Below, one piece after another: positions 43,388-54,519 of a stretch of DNA of 64,000 nt. Each line of letters begins with the position of its first letter. The stretch's first letter is position 1. A model generated the notes under the pieces. That model made no database searches. It was not told the origin of the DNA and saw only the letters and a program-made list of their open reading frames with translations. Location: assembly GCA_002786025.1 (NCBI GenBank), contig NHNW01000085.1:132553-196552 (forward strand). The letters are read 5' to 3'. The translations under genes and the position numbers were made by a program. The stretch is from Zasmidium citrigriseum. Its lineage: Eukaryota > Ascomycota > Dothideomycetes > Mycosphaerellales > Mycosphaerellaceae.

Positions 43388-45178
43388 ATGTATTCCATCT
43401 GGCGGGTCATCCTCACAGTGCTTGGCCTCCTTCTGGCACTGGCCGTTCACAGCCTTGTGTCTTTAATCTTGGCGAGTCGAAGACCAAAGGGCTTCCCTCC
43501 TGGACCATCGACGATACCAATGTTGGGGAATTTGCCACAGATTCCTACGACTAAGAGCTTTCTGAAGTATGCGTTCCTGTTCAAGCATTGCGACCGTTCT
43601 GACTGAAGGGAATGATAGGTTCCACGAACTCGGAAAGAAGCATGGGCCTATAGTCGGCCTGAAACTAGGCCCTCAGAATCTAATCATTCTAAACGACTAC
43701 AAACCCGTCCTCGAGTAAGCTACTACAACGACTAACATATCACCAGATATTCCGTGTTGACATATCCATAGCCTCTTCGACCGCCGCGGTACCCTCTACT
43801 CCGACCGCCCACCCAACCACATCGCCAACGAAATCATTTTCCAAAACAACGTCCACGCCCTCTTCATGCCCTATGGAGAACACTGGCGCCGCCTTAGAAA
43901 GACCCTGCAAGACCTCCTCCGTCCAAGCGTCGTAGACACCCTGCTCCCCCTCCAAAACGCTGAGTCGATTCAAACGCTGCATGACTTGTTGCGGGATCCT
44001 GAGCGGTGGTATGATCACATCCGTCGATACTCGACAGCTGTGATTTTAGCTTCGGTGTTTGGATTGAGGGGAAAGTCTTTTGACGACGAGAGGGTGAAAC
44101 GCTTGTATGCTGTGCAAAATCAGAACACAGCGATTAATGAATTGGGGGCTACGCCGCCGGTGGATATTTTCCCTTTTTTGAAACTTCTGCCGGATTTCTT
44201 GTCGCCTTGGAGGATCTGGGCGCGGAATATCAGGAAAGAGTATCGGGAGATGTTGTTCGATCTTGTGAGAGATAGTCGGGCGAATGGTAAGCGGCCTGGG
44301 GCGCCGGATTGTTTCTTTGCGAGGATGGAGAGGGACAGGAAGGGGTTGAATGAGGAGCAGGTGGCTTATGTTGGGACGACGTTGGTGAGTTCATTAGGAG
44401 AAGGGAGGGAAGGTGAGCTGATGAGTTTGGTAGATGGAAGCTGGCTCTGATACGACGGCTTCGACGATTTTGTCGTTTCTTCTGGCGATGGTTACGCATC
44501 CGGAGTGTTTGAGGAAGTGTCAAGAGGAGGTTGATGCGAGGTGTGGGATGAAGAGGTCGCCTTCGAGTGAGGATCTTGAGCATTTGCCGTATTTGAGGGC
44601 GTGTATGAATGAGGTGAGTGGTATTTTGAACCCCTTCGAAGGAGAGATTGGACTTACGTGATATACAGACGCTCCGCTGGCGCCCCGTAGCCGCAGGCGG
44701 AATCCCTCACGCCCTGACACAAGATGACACCTACAACGGCTACTTCTTCCCGAAAGGCACCATGTTCTTCGCCAACACCTGGTCGATCCATCGAAGCTCC
44801 GAATCTGAGAATCCAGATGAGTTCATCCCGGAACGCTTCCTTGAGAACAAATTCGGGATCTCCAACAACTCGTCAGAAGATAACGATGGACGCCGTACGC
44901 TTTACGTCTTCGGGGCTTCGAGGAGAGTCTGTTCCGGACAGAGACTTGCTGAGAATTCGCTGATGATCAGTCTGGCGAAGCTCGTTTGGGCGTTTGATTT
45001 GATGGCGAAGGGGGGTGAGGTGGTGGATGATAGTGTTGAGACGGGGTATGAGGGTGGGTTTTTGGTTTGTCCAAAGAAGTTTCCGTTGGATGTTAGGGTG
45101 AGGTCGGAGGTGCATGCGGAGGTTATTGAGCGAGAGATGAAGGAGGTTGAGCCGTTTCTTGACAGTTTTGGGAAGTAG
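43388..45178 (+). CDS. Cytochrome P450 monooxygenase, microsomal
   Basis: Five exons: 43388-43566, 43619-43714, 43772-44384, 44434-44613 and 44669-45178, giving 525 residues. An N-terminal membrane anchor (VILTVLGLLLALAVHSLVSL) is followed by the proline-rich hinge KGFPPGPSTIPMLGNLP. The oxygen-binding helix reads AGSDTT (299-304). The ExxR motif is split by the last intron as E|TLR, then comes PERF, and the heme loop FGASRRVCSG has its Cys at 444. The usual heme loop is F-x-x-G-x-R-x-C-x-G; the G in position four is Ser here. Fungal E-class P450s oxidise lipids, xenobiotics or secondary metabolites, and without a cluster the substrate is unknown. Its stop is 30 bases from the stop of the gene on the other strand. 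Confidence 0.93.
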
Positions 45179-45208
45179 AGAAGCGGGTGGTCTGGCAGTT
45201 TTGGTCAA

Positions 45209-46126
45209 TCAAAGCAAGCGGCGCTCAACGCCAACTTCTTTCAGGACATTCATGGGTCCATAGTCTTTCCAAGCCTGTAGTTCGGCTTCACTCTTGACCC
45301 AGACCATGCCAACCATGCTAGCTGCGTTCGCCGCCATGATTCCTACTTTTGCTTTCGTTCGCGGAATGACAATGATCCAGTTCTCCGTGAAAAAGACATT
45401 GTGTGGCGATCCTGGCCCTAGATCTAGGTGATTGCAGAGCTGCTGGTAAGCCGAGAAGACCGCCTCTCCTGTGGCGTCCGGTGCTGCTGGCAGAACGGCG
45501 TGCTCGAATGGCACTCTAGGATGGTTCAGAGGCTTTTGAGTGAAACCAGCTGCAGGCCCAGACAGAACTTCGTCCGGGAAGAGGGGCATGCTCGACTTGG
45601 GAAGTATTTGCATATGCTTGTGCCCAATGCTTGAGCCAGCCTCAGCACCGCAGTTGTAAATGCCGACATACTTGTCTCGTCCGAGCTCGTCGAGAGCTTG
45701 CCGAAGTGCGGCAACGTCTGGCGAGGACAGAAAGTCGCTTTGTGGCTCGAACTGATTCGTGTGAAGAACGAACTGCGGCCGGACGACACAGAACTTGTTC
45801 AATCTCAAGGTATGCTCCTCGCCGACCTTGGAAATCGTGAAGGCCGGATCGTCATCGCCGAATGGATCTGTGGCTTCTGAGCGCCCTTTTGCGTCCGCTG
45901 GGAGTATTGGCTTTTTCTCAAAGGAGGGCGCTACGCGGAATTCGAACTGAGCATCGTAAGCGATCGGTCTTCACGTCTTGTAGGGGAAGTCAATGATTCG
46001 ACGTAGGGTCTGACTGACGTCGAATGGGTCGTCTTTCAGCAGGACAGGCTTCATCTTTGTCCATAGGAGCTCGCCGCGTCCATTCAAGTTGTCAAAGTTC
46101 TGCAGAGCCCGTTCTTCGAGGGTCAT
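45209..46126 (-). CDS. ATP adenylyltransferase / Ap4A phosphorylase
   Basis: Two exons on the minus strand, 46126-46019 and 45946-45209, giving 281 residues. Without splicing the frame has an in-frame TGA at 45973-45971. A 72-base intron (GTCAGT...GCTCAG) removes it, keeps the frame, and brings GELLW...DDPFD next to FEFRVAPSFEKKP, restoring the spacing I expect for this family. The core has LNKFCVV, YNCGAEAGSSIGHKHMQILP with the HxHxQ nucleotidyl-transfer triad, then PFEHAVLP and WIIVIPR. The enzyme splits Ap4A with phosphate to ATP and ADP, as yeast Apa1/Apa2 do. A pseudogene with one stop is the alternative, but less likely. Confidence 0.85.
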
Positions 46127-46431
46127 TGTGCCGGTGCAGTACAAGTCGTTGAGAGGAGGGACGGCTTGACTCGGGAGATTTTCGTCATCGTGACTTGCGT
46201 TCCATCATAATTATAGAAGCTGCCGATACCATGGCATAGGGAAGCACCTCCGACACGGTTATTTTGAAGAACATTGAAGTGGACAGGCAAGATACCTATC
46301 ATCAAGTGAAGTCAACAACCACCCCAACGTCTTGGCCCGAGGAAGGCTCGACCGCGGCGCGGCACGTCATCTGAACCACCCTGGAAACAACCAGGCACAG
46401 GCCCGACCTCATCCCGCGGGCTGGCAACGAA
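46127..46431. promoter_or_regulatory. Divergent promoter Ap4A phosphorylase / DERA
   Basis: 305 bases between divergent start codons; must serve both genes. No TATA box seen. Confidence 0.5.
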
Positions 46432-47554
46432 ATGTACAACATCCCACCTACCAAGAAGAACATCCCCTTCGAAGGCTTCGATCGCACGCTCCACAGCGCC
46501 CACTCCGACCCCGATCCGCCGGCTGTGCATCATGAGGACGCATCCAAAGCTGCAGACGAGAACGTAGCCAAGAGCAAGACATCACATCTGCCACCAGCCT
46601 TTCTAGAAAGAGGAGAAGTTCTCAGTGGTGAAGAGATGACGACGAGGTATACGAATGAGGAATGGGAGGGGATAATCGCAGAGACGGAGAAAGGGTTGAA
46701 AGTGGATGAGAACAAGAAGTTTCCCCTGCCGGAAGAAGGTGTTGCGGGGACGATTGATCATACGCTTTTGAAGTTGGATGCGAAGAGTCCGCAGTTTGAT
46801 GAGCTTTGTGCTGAGGCGAGGGTTAATAAGTTTGCGGTATGCTATCCATCATATCAGGAAGACGACGAGGTGCAAACGAAACGCTGATACAGGATACCTC
46901 CAGACCGTCTGCGTCCGCCCCAACTGGGTCTCCAAATGCGTAACCGACCTAAAAGGCACCGACATCCGCGTCGCCAGCGTAATAGGTTTCCACGAAGGAA
47001 CCCACGACCTCTCGACCAAAGTCCAAGAAACCCGAGACTCGCTCGAAAACGGCGCTCTGGAACTCGACGTCGTAATCAACTGGCCCGAGCTCAAAGCAAA
47101 GAAGTACGCATCGATATACAACGAGCTCGCCACGATTAGATCTCAAGCTCCGCATCCTGTTTTGCTGAAATTGATCTTGGAGACGTCGCAGTTGGAGAGA
47201 AGGGAGATTATAGCGGGGTGTGTGCTGGCTGGCGCTGCGAACTTTGATTTTGTGAAGACGTCGACGGGGTTTAATGGGCCTGGTGCTAGTGTGGAGAATG
47301 TTCGTCTTATGAAAGCGTGTTGTGAGAGGCTTGCTGTTCAGGATAAGGATGGGAAGCCGAGACAGATGAAAGTCAAAGCCAGTGGAGGCATCAGGACTTT
47401 TGAGGATGCTGTGAAGATGCTTGAAGCTGGTGCCAGCCGATTAGGGACGAGCGGAGGTGTTTGGATTGCGAAGGAGGCGAAACAGGCGGAGAGTGGAGCG
47501 GAGAGTAATGGAGAGAGGCCTGGCATGACCACGAGGTTGTTCACGGATTATTGA
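46432..47554 (+). CDS. Deoxyribose-phosphate aldolase
   Basis: Two exons, 46432-46836 and 46904-47554, around a 67-base intron (GTATGC...CTCCAG); 351 residues. The aldolase starts near residue 110 (GTIDHTLLKLDA) and has VCVRPNWVS, VIGFHEG, the Schiff-base lysine in FVKTSTGF, and the second lysine in VKASGGIRT. This TIM-barrel enzyme (DERA) splits deoxyribose 5-phosphate into glyceraldehyde 3-phosphate and acetaldehyde in deoxynucleoside salvage. The first 100 residues form a fungal extension without recognised domain. The acceptor giving FATVCVRP was chosen over an earlier CAG because it keeps frame and matches the family. Confidence 0.93.
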
Positions 47555-47982
47555 TGCATTGGCAGGCGGCGATTTGAAGCATTTCTTGCGTAGCATAGCG
47601 TGAGACGCCTTTTAGCGACGACGATGGGTAATGAAGAATGACGACTATGAACAACTCAGGGTCACTTTGCATTCAATCAAGAGAAGGAGATGTTCGCTGC
47701 CTTCTGTGTCAGAGAACTCAGGTGGTGTCAACATGATCTCACAGCCATTGCTGCTATGAGACACTGGCTAATTGTGAAAGTCTTCTAGGCCCCGATGTCT
47801 CAACGAGATCCACGTCCCATTCACGTTCCCCTGCAAGATCTGCAAGTGAATATCCGCGCGCCTGTACTGGGGCGTCATCAACACCCGAAAAGTGCGACAA
47901 TACTTCTCGCTTGCGTCTCTTCTCCTCAAGTATCCACGACTTCACTCGAGCGGAATCATATTCTGATATCCCAACAACCGCA
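47555..47982. other. Intergenic
   Basis: About 430 bases between DERA and the DUF7587 gene. The downstream frame is open to 47911 but starts best at 47983. Nothing else seen. Confidence 0.45.
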
Positions 47983-49197
47983 ATGATGCAGACCTTCGCC
48001 TTGACAGGTTCCAAACGACCATCCCCAGATAGCGACGCAGACTCGTCTGTCCCGAACAAGAAGCCTGCAAAGCATGACTACCCGGCAGTCGAGGCCGTCA
48101 ACGACGAGGACGAGACCTTGTACAGCACAGAAGAAGAGTCCGACGACAACGGCGAAGACCCCTACTCCACATCAGACGAAGAAGATTTCGACCTCGAGGC
48201 CGCCCTTCCAGTCGACGAGACCGACCAAGAAGCAACCATGCGCAAAGCGCTCCACGCCATACCACCCTACCTCTGGCGCGTAACCTCAAGCAGTTATTCC
48301 CGAGGTCTCAACACCCAAGACCACATTGACCCACTGCACGGCTACAACCGAGAGTACCATCTCTCCATCGACAGCATAATCGACGAGGACGATCCCTTCA
48401 ACTTCGTCCGCGACATGATATCTTTTCACCTCGATTGGACATACGAGATGCCCTCTGAGTTCAGCTCCTGGACTGTGTCTTTTCTCTGGATGTTCGTGCA
48501 TGCGCATCGGAAGTATTTCCTCTATGGCGAGAAAGACGTCGTGATCTATCTCCTGGACACGAGCAAAATCCCAAAGCATCGGATTTACAAAGCTCTCGAT
48601 CTCATCAGGAAGTACAAATTGGCCAGTTTCGAAGACATGAAGCGCAATGCTGTGGGCGAATACCTCATCCACGGCGAGTTGTACAACAACTCCGAAGACC
48701 CCATCTGGTCCGCCGTCAAATTTGAAGACCTCCTCGCCGCAGTCGATTTTAACCGACTCTTTCCGTCCTTCGCGAGGAAAAAGGAGCTGGAGTTCCTCCA
48801 CCAGCGAGTTATCAATCTTCGCTATGCAGGCTTCAAACCCCTATCCAATGGCGCATTGTTCTACACCTTTGGCGAGAATGAGTGGATTCTGGATGAATTC
48901 AGAACACTCGCTCGTTGCTTCGGGCCAAAGTGGGAGGCTGTTGTTATGGTTGCTTTGATCACTATGCGGAGTAGGGATTTCAGTGATGAGGCTACGCGGG
49001 TTTGGATTCCGAAGGCGTTTCAGGGGATGGAGATGCCAAGGCTGCAGTTTGATGAGGATGTCGGGTTGCGGTCGTTTCATTTGGCGCTTTCGGCGGTGAA
49101 GGGTGCGGATGGTGATATGCCTGATGCCAAGCAGTTCATGCTGTTGCTGCGGTTCTTGCATGATCGGCAGGCTGTGGTGCATATGGAGGATGATTAG
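47983..49197 (+). CDS. DUF7587-type fungal protein
   Basis: Single-exon frame of 404 residues from the ATG at 47983 (MMQTFALTGSKRP). Residues 1-80 are acidic and disordered (TLYSTEEESDDNGEDPYSTS). From about 90 a folded domain begins with PYLWRVTSSSYSRGLNTQDH and continues through SFHLDWTYEMPSEFSSWTVSFLW and DVVIYLLDTSKIPKHRIYKA. This pattern is how I recognise the fungal DUF7587 domain; the assignment is from memory. The domain's activity is not established. There is no signal peptide or membrane segment. Its tail faces the HET gene, 120 bases away. Confidence 0.7.
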   Translation: MMQTFALTGSKRPSPDSDADSSVPNKKPAKHDYPAVEAVNDEDETLYSTEEESDDNGEDPYSTSDEEDFDLEAALPVDETDQEATMRKALHAIPPYLWRVTSSSYSRGLNTQDHIDPLHGYNREYHLSIDSIIDEDDPFNFVRDMISFHLDWTYEMPSEFSSWTVSFLWMFVHAHRKYFLYGEKDVVIYLLDTSKIPKHRIYKALDLIRKYKLASFEDMKRNAVGEYLIHGELYNNSEDPIWSAVKFEDLLAAVDFNRLFPSFARKKELEFLHQRVINLRYAGFKPLSNGALFYTFGENEWILDEFRTLARCFGPKWEAVVMVALITMRSRDFSDEATRVWIPKAFQGMEMPRLQFDEDVGLRSFHLALSAVKGADGDMPDAKQFMLLLRFLHDRQAVVHMEDD

Positions 49198-49317
49198 TGG
49201 GCTTGGCTGTCACATGCAGCGCTTATGATGGAGGCACTCTTGAGTGGATTCGTCATTGGTTCGTACTTTGCTCGCTCCATAAGGATTTCTCACCATCTCA
49301 GCATTCAAGCAGGTCTC

Positions 49318-50865
49318 TCAGACGATCTTAATCATCCTTGGCTTCTTCAGCTTCTCCAAGTCATGCGCCACATCATCATTCTCATCGCATTTGAACTTCT
49401 TCTGACTCAGGAAGCACGAAACTAAGCTATATCCATCCATTTGTCTCTCTTCTCGCACCACAAATCCGATGTTGCCACCTCTAAGCCAGAGAAAGCGTTC
49501 CAGATCCTTCAATCGGTCTCCCGATCTATAAGCCGACTTGAGCAACCGGCAGCACAAGCAGTTTTCTCTCGGCAATTGCGAATGCTGGCATTGAGAAAAC
49601 ACACAACCCCGTACTTTCAATGTCCCGTCCAGATTCACTTTTACCACCGGGCGCTTCACCCACGCAGGCCCGTCACTCCATTCTTCGGCATATCCAATGC
49701 ACTTTTCATGGTCACGATCTTTAGGATCTTGAGGCTCACTCCAGTTCGGGACCCAGGAGGGGAGTCCACAGCCATGGGGATGCATTGTCACTGTAGCAGA
49801 ACAAAGGACGGTCGACGTGTGCATTGGCACGTAATGCTTCGCAATATCCAGATAGATATCCTGCACATTCCGCGAGTAGTCGACCTTCAGGATTGGATGA
49901 TGCGTATCGCTAATACCAAGGAGGGCATAGACATGATCGAGAGGCACAGAACATGCGGTTTCCCGAAAACGAAGCAAGTTGGTGAGCAAAGAGGGCTTGG
50001 CATGTTTCTCGTAATGAGTTCTCGCATCGATCTGCATGATATTGCCGGAGAGTAGGCGAAGATGCTGTTCAGATACGTCTTCCACTTTGCCCTTCCTGCT
50101 GTGTGGGTAACAGGAAAGTAAGTCCTTTTGAAAGGAGTCATATTGCTCGCGATAGCGGCCGTAGTGCACACGTATTTTGACCCTGTTTGAAAGAAGAAAC
50201 TCCTGCAGGACCCAGCGACGACGGAACCAAGGGGACTCCATAGCCTCACTCACGAAGGCCTGTAGACCAGAATTCCTCAGGGTGTCGAGCCTTTCGTCTG
50301 AAATCTCTCCAAGCCAGATGATCGTCTCAGCTGACAAGCTATAGATCTCGCGCATCATGGAAACCTGCTGTCCGCGTTCTTCGTAATCGTCTTGATTGAT
50401 CGAGATGGCGTCAATCCAGAATGGATACACTTTGCCGAATGCGCATTTCGGGGGCTTTTGACGAAGCCTTCTCAGAGCCGCGCCCAGATTGGCTGTCACG
50501 CCCAAAGGCATTGCATCGATCCAGATGGTCTCGTCCTTGCGTGGGGATCCCCACGCATAGGACAGCGCTTGATACTCCCTGGAGCCATAATCAAAGTCTG
50601 CAGCCCACTTGGGAATCATTATCACACTCATGGAAGCTTTAAGCGGCTCCGAGAAGGAATCTTGTGCTGGATGGAGATGAATAACACGGATCCCCCGAGA
50701 GGCTGGCAGTTCCCGTAGTGGATGAGCATGGTAGATGTTAGAAGCCTTGTTGGAGCTCGAAGCCGCCGACTTTCCTGAGATCTGTGGCGTTTCCATGCTC
50801 ATGAAGTTAGTTGAAGACTGAAAGCGTTCTGCAACTTTGTTGCTCTCAGGAAAGGTCTTATTCAC
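49318..50865 (-). CDS. Heterokaryon incompatibility (HET) domain protein
   Basis: Single-exon frame of 515 residues. The HET domain begins about residue 95 with YQALSYAWGSP and continues through FWIDAISINQDDYEERGQQVSMMREIYS and AETIIWLGE. The middle has WFRRRWVLQEFLLS and FRETACSVPLDHVYALLGIS, which are regular parts of long HET proteins. HET-domain proteins act in non-self recognition in filamentous fungi and can trigger cell death when partner alleles differ; most copies have no tested role. The C-terminal 130 residues include a cysteine-containing stretch (CQHSQLPRENCLCC). The frame appears intact. Confidence 0.92.
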   Translation of the reverse strand: MNKTFPESNKVAERFQSSTNFMSMETPQISGKSAASSSNKASNIYHAHPLRELPASRGIRVIHLHPAQDSFSEPLKASMSVIMIPKWAADFDYGSREYQALSYAWGSPRKDETIWIDAMPLGVTANLGAALRRLRQKPPKCAFGKVYPFWIDAISINQDDYEERGQQVSMMREIYSLSAETIIWLGEISDERLDTLRNSGLQAFVSEAMESPWFRRRWVLQEFLLSNRVKIRVHYGRYREQYDSFQKDLLSCYPHSRKGKVEDVSEQHLRLLSGNIMQIDARTHYEKHAKPSLLTNLLRFRETACSVPLDHVYALLGISDTHHPILKVDYSRNVQDIYLDIAKHYVPMHTSTVLCSATVTMHPHGCGLPSWVPNWSEPQDPKDRDHEKCIGYAEEWSDGPAWVKRPVVKVNLDGTLKVRGCVFSQCQHSQLPRENCLCCRLLKSAYRSGDRLKDLERFLWLRGGNIGFVVREERQMDGYSLVSCFLSQKKFKCDENDDVAHDLEKLKKPRMIKIV

Positions 50866-51590
50866 CAGCCTTTCGAATGCACGTCTGCGCCTCCGCCACG
50901 CGAGGCTTATCGTGCAACTGCGTACACAGCGGTCACACAGGATCTCGAAACGCCAGAATCGTCACGGAGAGCTACTGGATAAGACCATTCTAATCCTCAA
51001 GGCGAATAGCTGAATGACCGTGGTGTAGGAGGCAAGCTGCCAGAGAGTCCTTGGTTCCCAGATGCGTGTGGGTTGCCTGAGCAAAGATAGCTCTGCAGCA
51101 ATAGGACTCGTGCCGTTGCCCTCATCTTGTCGATTCTCAGCTAGTAAAGGCCATGTGGTTTTATCAGGACCACCATCGCTTGAGGCCACGCTGGCGAGAT
51201 ATAACAGGGCCACTGTCAAGTATGTAGGGCGATGCATGAAGATGAAAAAGAAGAAAGTCGGATGGCTACATGTAGCCGAGAACCAAGGAAAGTGACATCC
51301 CCGTGCACGTGCCTCCATCAGAGGGCTCCACAAAACATCTTGAACGAGGCGCCAGAGATCAGAAGCCATTGCGAAAAGATGCATCATGGCATTAATCAAT
51401 AGCTCATACACACAAATCATTGGCACCAATACCTCCAGATGCTTCCATGACGCCTCGCTAACATGTTTCCTGAGCAGTGCTGTAAGCCTAAAAGCTGCCG
51501 TATCCAAGACTCTGTTTCTCTTCTCGCCATCGTACACCCATGCAGCATAATGTCGTGATCCGTGTGCGTCGTAAAGTGTCCAAAGTCCCA
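50866..51590. other. Spacer with doubtful minus-strand frame
   Basis: A frame of 210 codons (51594-50962) begins within the stop codon region of the aquaporin gene and has hydrophobic stretches (ICVYELLINAMMHLFAM, FFFFIFMHRPTYLTVALLYLASVA). It lacks a recognisable family and a promoter of its own, so it is not called as a gene. It may be 3' UTR of the aquaporin gene or HET promoter. Confidence 0.35.
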
Positions 51591-52839
51591 TCACTCAGGC
51601 TTGAAGCGCTCTCCACTCTCAATGTGCGGGCCCGCTCGGTAAGCCGCTTCATTGATCTTCTCACTCGCACTGCTGCCAGTTCCATCCAGCCTTCCTCCGC
51701 TGCCGGGTATCTGGCTATCACGGCTGGGCAGCGGACCCAAGTTGTTGGTGCCTGGTGCGGGTCTGGCAACATCCTTGCCGGTTGCCGCGTTGTCCTCGTC
51801 GAAAGTGAAGTTCTCTGCCTCGTGCTCGTTGAAGTCCTGGCCGGGGTTGGCGGTCTCATACTCGAGCACTTTGACGAAGCGGTAGAACCCGACGGCCACG
51901 AGAGCACCGAGGGCAGGACCAAGCCAGTAGATCCAGTGGTATCCCGGGAAGGAGGCAAGGACGACGCAGGGGCCGAAGGAGCGGGCTGGATTGAGGGAGC
52001 CGCCGGTCTGCAAGCGATCGTCAGGATTGTCAGTTCTCAAGTAGTGGTGGATGACTTACGAAGAAGACGCCCGACAGCTCGGCGATGAAGAGCGAGAGGC
52101 CAATTCCAATGGGCGCGATGAAGGTCCCCTTGTGCTTCTCGGCGGCGAGCATGAAGATTGTGAAGACGAGCTGGGCCGTGAGGAACATTTCGATGACTTG
52201 AGATCTGTCAGCCAAACTGAACACGCCTGGAGTGAAGTCTGGATCTCAACATACAGAGGCCACGGACGATGCTGGTGCTACCGCCGAGCGAGGTGGCAAC
52301 TGCCATTGGGCCCGGAAAGAGAGCCTGGACAACGCCGGAGGCTGCTATGCTACCGAGCAGCTGGGCGATGAAGACAAGGCCGGCGCGGGCCCAAGTCACG
52401 GCTCCGATGAGCGCCATGCCGAGAGTGACGGCGGGGTTGAAGAGGCCTGAAGCAAGTGATCAGCATCATGAATGGAACATCAACAGGAACTAGAGTACTG
52501 ACCTCCGCTAATCCTGAAGAACACCCAGGCATTGACAGCCAAACTGAATCCAAACGCCAGACTGATGTAGAGCAACACACTAGTATTCGGCACCTGCGTC
52601 AAGGATCCGTCGTTGGTATCTGCTCCAGCGGCAGCTGCGTTGGCGACTTGGGTGGCCGAGAAGGCGAAGAACAGGAACAGGAACGTGCCGATGAATTCAC
52701 CGATCATAGCGATGAGGTGATTGCGAGGCTTGTTGGGCATGAAGCCGAGGAAAGGTACGTGCAGCTCATTCTTGTCGGTCTTCTTTCTATTCAGGCCGGG
52801 CAGATTGAGCCCTGTGATCGTGGGCTTGTTGATGTTCAT
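51591..52839 (-). CDS. Aquaporin (MIP family channel)
   Basis: Four exons on the minus strand, 52839-52503, 52446-52255, 52196-52060 and 52007-51591, giving 360 residues. Six membrane helices flank two NPA boxes, LFNPAVTLG (116-118) and [10 protein letters not shown] (228-231). The arginine right after the second NPA is the selectivity-filter arginine of water channels, and there is no glycerol-type Asp replacing it, so a water-type aquaporin is more likely than an aquaglyceroporin. The N-terminal 45 residues and the 95-residue C-terminus ([20 protein letters not shown]) are cytosolic. The third intron has a long tail and ends CTCAAG. Location is presumably the plasma membrane. Confidence 0.94.
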
Positions 52840-54519
52840 TGTGAAGCCGGTGTTCGTTCGCTTGTTTCTGGGGTTGTAGGTGGTGGGCTCTGAGGACGCT
52901 GTGTGGTAGGACGAGTTGGGGTTGGTCGAGTGTAAGGATGCTGGAGCAATCTTGACTGAGTGCCGTAGGTCCTCAGTGGTCGTCGTTCGTCAGGGAATGG
53001 ACGGCAGGTTTGGCAGGTGTCTTGCTGGCTGGACGATGGACAAAATGCAGGTGGATGGATGGATGAGGATGTGGAAGAGGAGTGAGATGGGAGGAAGAAG
53101 AGGAGGAGACCAGGCAATACCAACGCCGACGCTTGAACGCAGGAGCGGTGGAAAGAGATAAGGCCAGGTGCGAGACGGCTTGCCGAATATACAGCAGCTC
53201 GGGAAAGAGCAAGAACGCCTCTCAGCGTGCCGAAGGGCAGGTGAGGTGGCTTATACTTACTTTCCAGAAGCTCAGCAGCGAACGAAGGAGTGGTCCATGA
53301 AGACGTTAGTCGAACTGTGACGCAGATATGCGCACATGGTCTCGCGCCTTTTGGAGGCCGGTCGAAGTGATCATCGGCAAACGTGAGCCTTCGTCGGCCC
53401 AAATGAGACTGGCTCGAAGGAAGAAGATCGAGGCTGGGAGTGGAGATCAGTCCGCCAACCCGTATTTGCAGACGGCAGCGTCGCCAATCTGCGCTCCTCC
53501 AAGAGATGGTGCTTCGTTCGGCGGGCAAGCTGACGCTGTAGAGTACGTAGCACAGCTGATGGAGAGTGGGAGGATTGTCTGGGTGGCCGGAGAGCTGTCG
53601 TTCCAGTTTTGGTGACTGCAGATTGCCCCGCAGATTTACTTTTCCACCGGCGTCATCGTTCGTGTAAAGTATCGCAGAGCCGCATGTGAGGACTGGTTGG
53701 AAAACTGGGAAGAATTAGGTGAATTGACATGTCCCTGCATTCTGCACACTTAGTAGTTGGGTTAGTATGTGGAGAGAGCCTAGGTGTGTAAAATGTCTCG
53801 AAGAAAGCATGTCTCTGCGACGTGAAGTTGGTGATCTCCGCTCACTTGCTGGTTCAGGCGAGCTCAGCTCGCAGGAAAATCCAAGCGCTTGGACGAGGAT
53901 CCCGGTCGGTGACCTCTTTGACGTTCGTCGATCCGACGTCGTCTCCGGCACTTTGGAATGCTTCAAGCCGCCGCAGAAGAAAACGGTCTTTCATGGGGAC
54001 GCTTGCATTTGGGAGAGTGTTTCTATGAGAGCAAGAATATATTCACTCATCTGATCAAAGTGGGGCTTGCACGTGATTGGGCCTGAAACACCAGGAGACG
54101 AGCGCGACCTTGCGACGACGCAGGCCGAGTCATCATCATACCACTCGCTGCACAGCCCAGTTGGCATAGCTTCTCCATCACACATTCACTTCAATTCGCT
54201 TTGCCCTCCCATTCTTCCTAACTTTCAGCTGACAGCTTACCGCAAATCGCGCACTGCTTGTGGCTGCATCCTCGGCGGGAGCTGCTCTTTCCGCCGTGAT
54301 CGTCATCCAAGTCTTGTGCCCGGAAATCGAGCCGCCACTTCACCCCGTCCACCACCCGCACCGCCCTCGCTACCTTCACCGCGCGACCTCCGCCACGGCA
54401 GCATACTCCGCCAGCGAATGCCGACATAACCTCCACCGCGGCTGTGGTCGCAGCCTGCACCACCACCTACCCTTCTCCCTGCGACCGCCGTTTCCAGCGC
54501 GCCGCACCAGGCCGCCAAC
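52840..54519. other. Long divergent intergenic region
   Basis: About 1.7 kb between the aquaporin and the RING ligase genes, which diverge. Contains short frames only. 53080-53160 is GA-rich (GAGGAAGAAGAGGAGGAGA). The last 350 bases before 54520 are C-rich. No gene supported. Confidence 0.45.

Noticed and set aside
45971..45973. In-frame TGA as evidence of a pseudogene in the Ap4A phosphorylase gene
   Set aside because: A consensus 72-base intron spans it and the spliced protein keeps frame and fits the expected family spacing.
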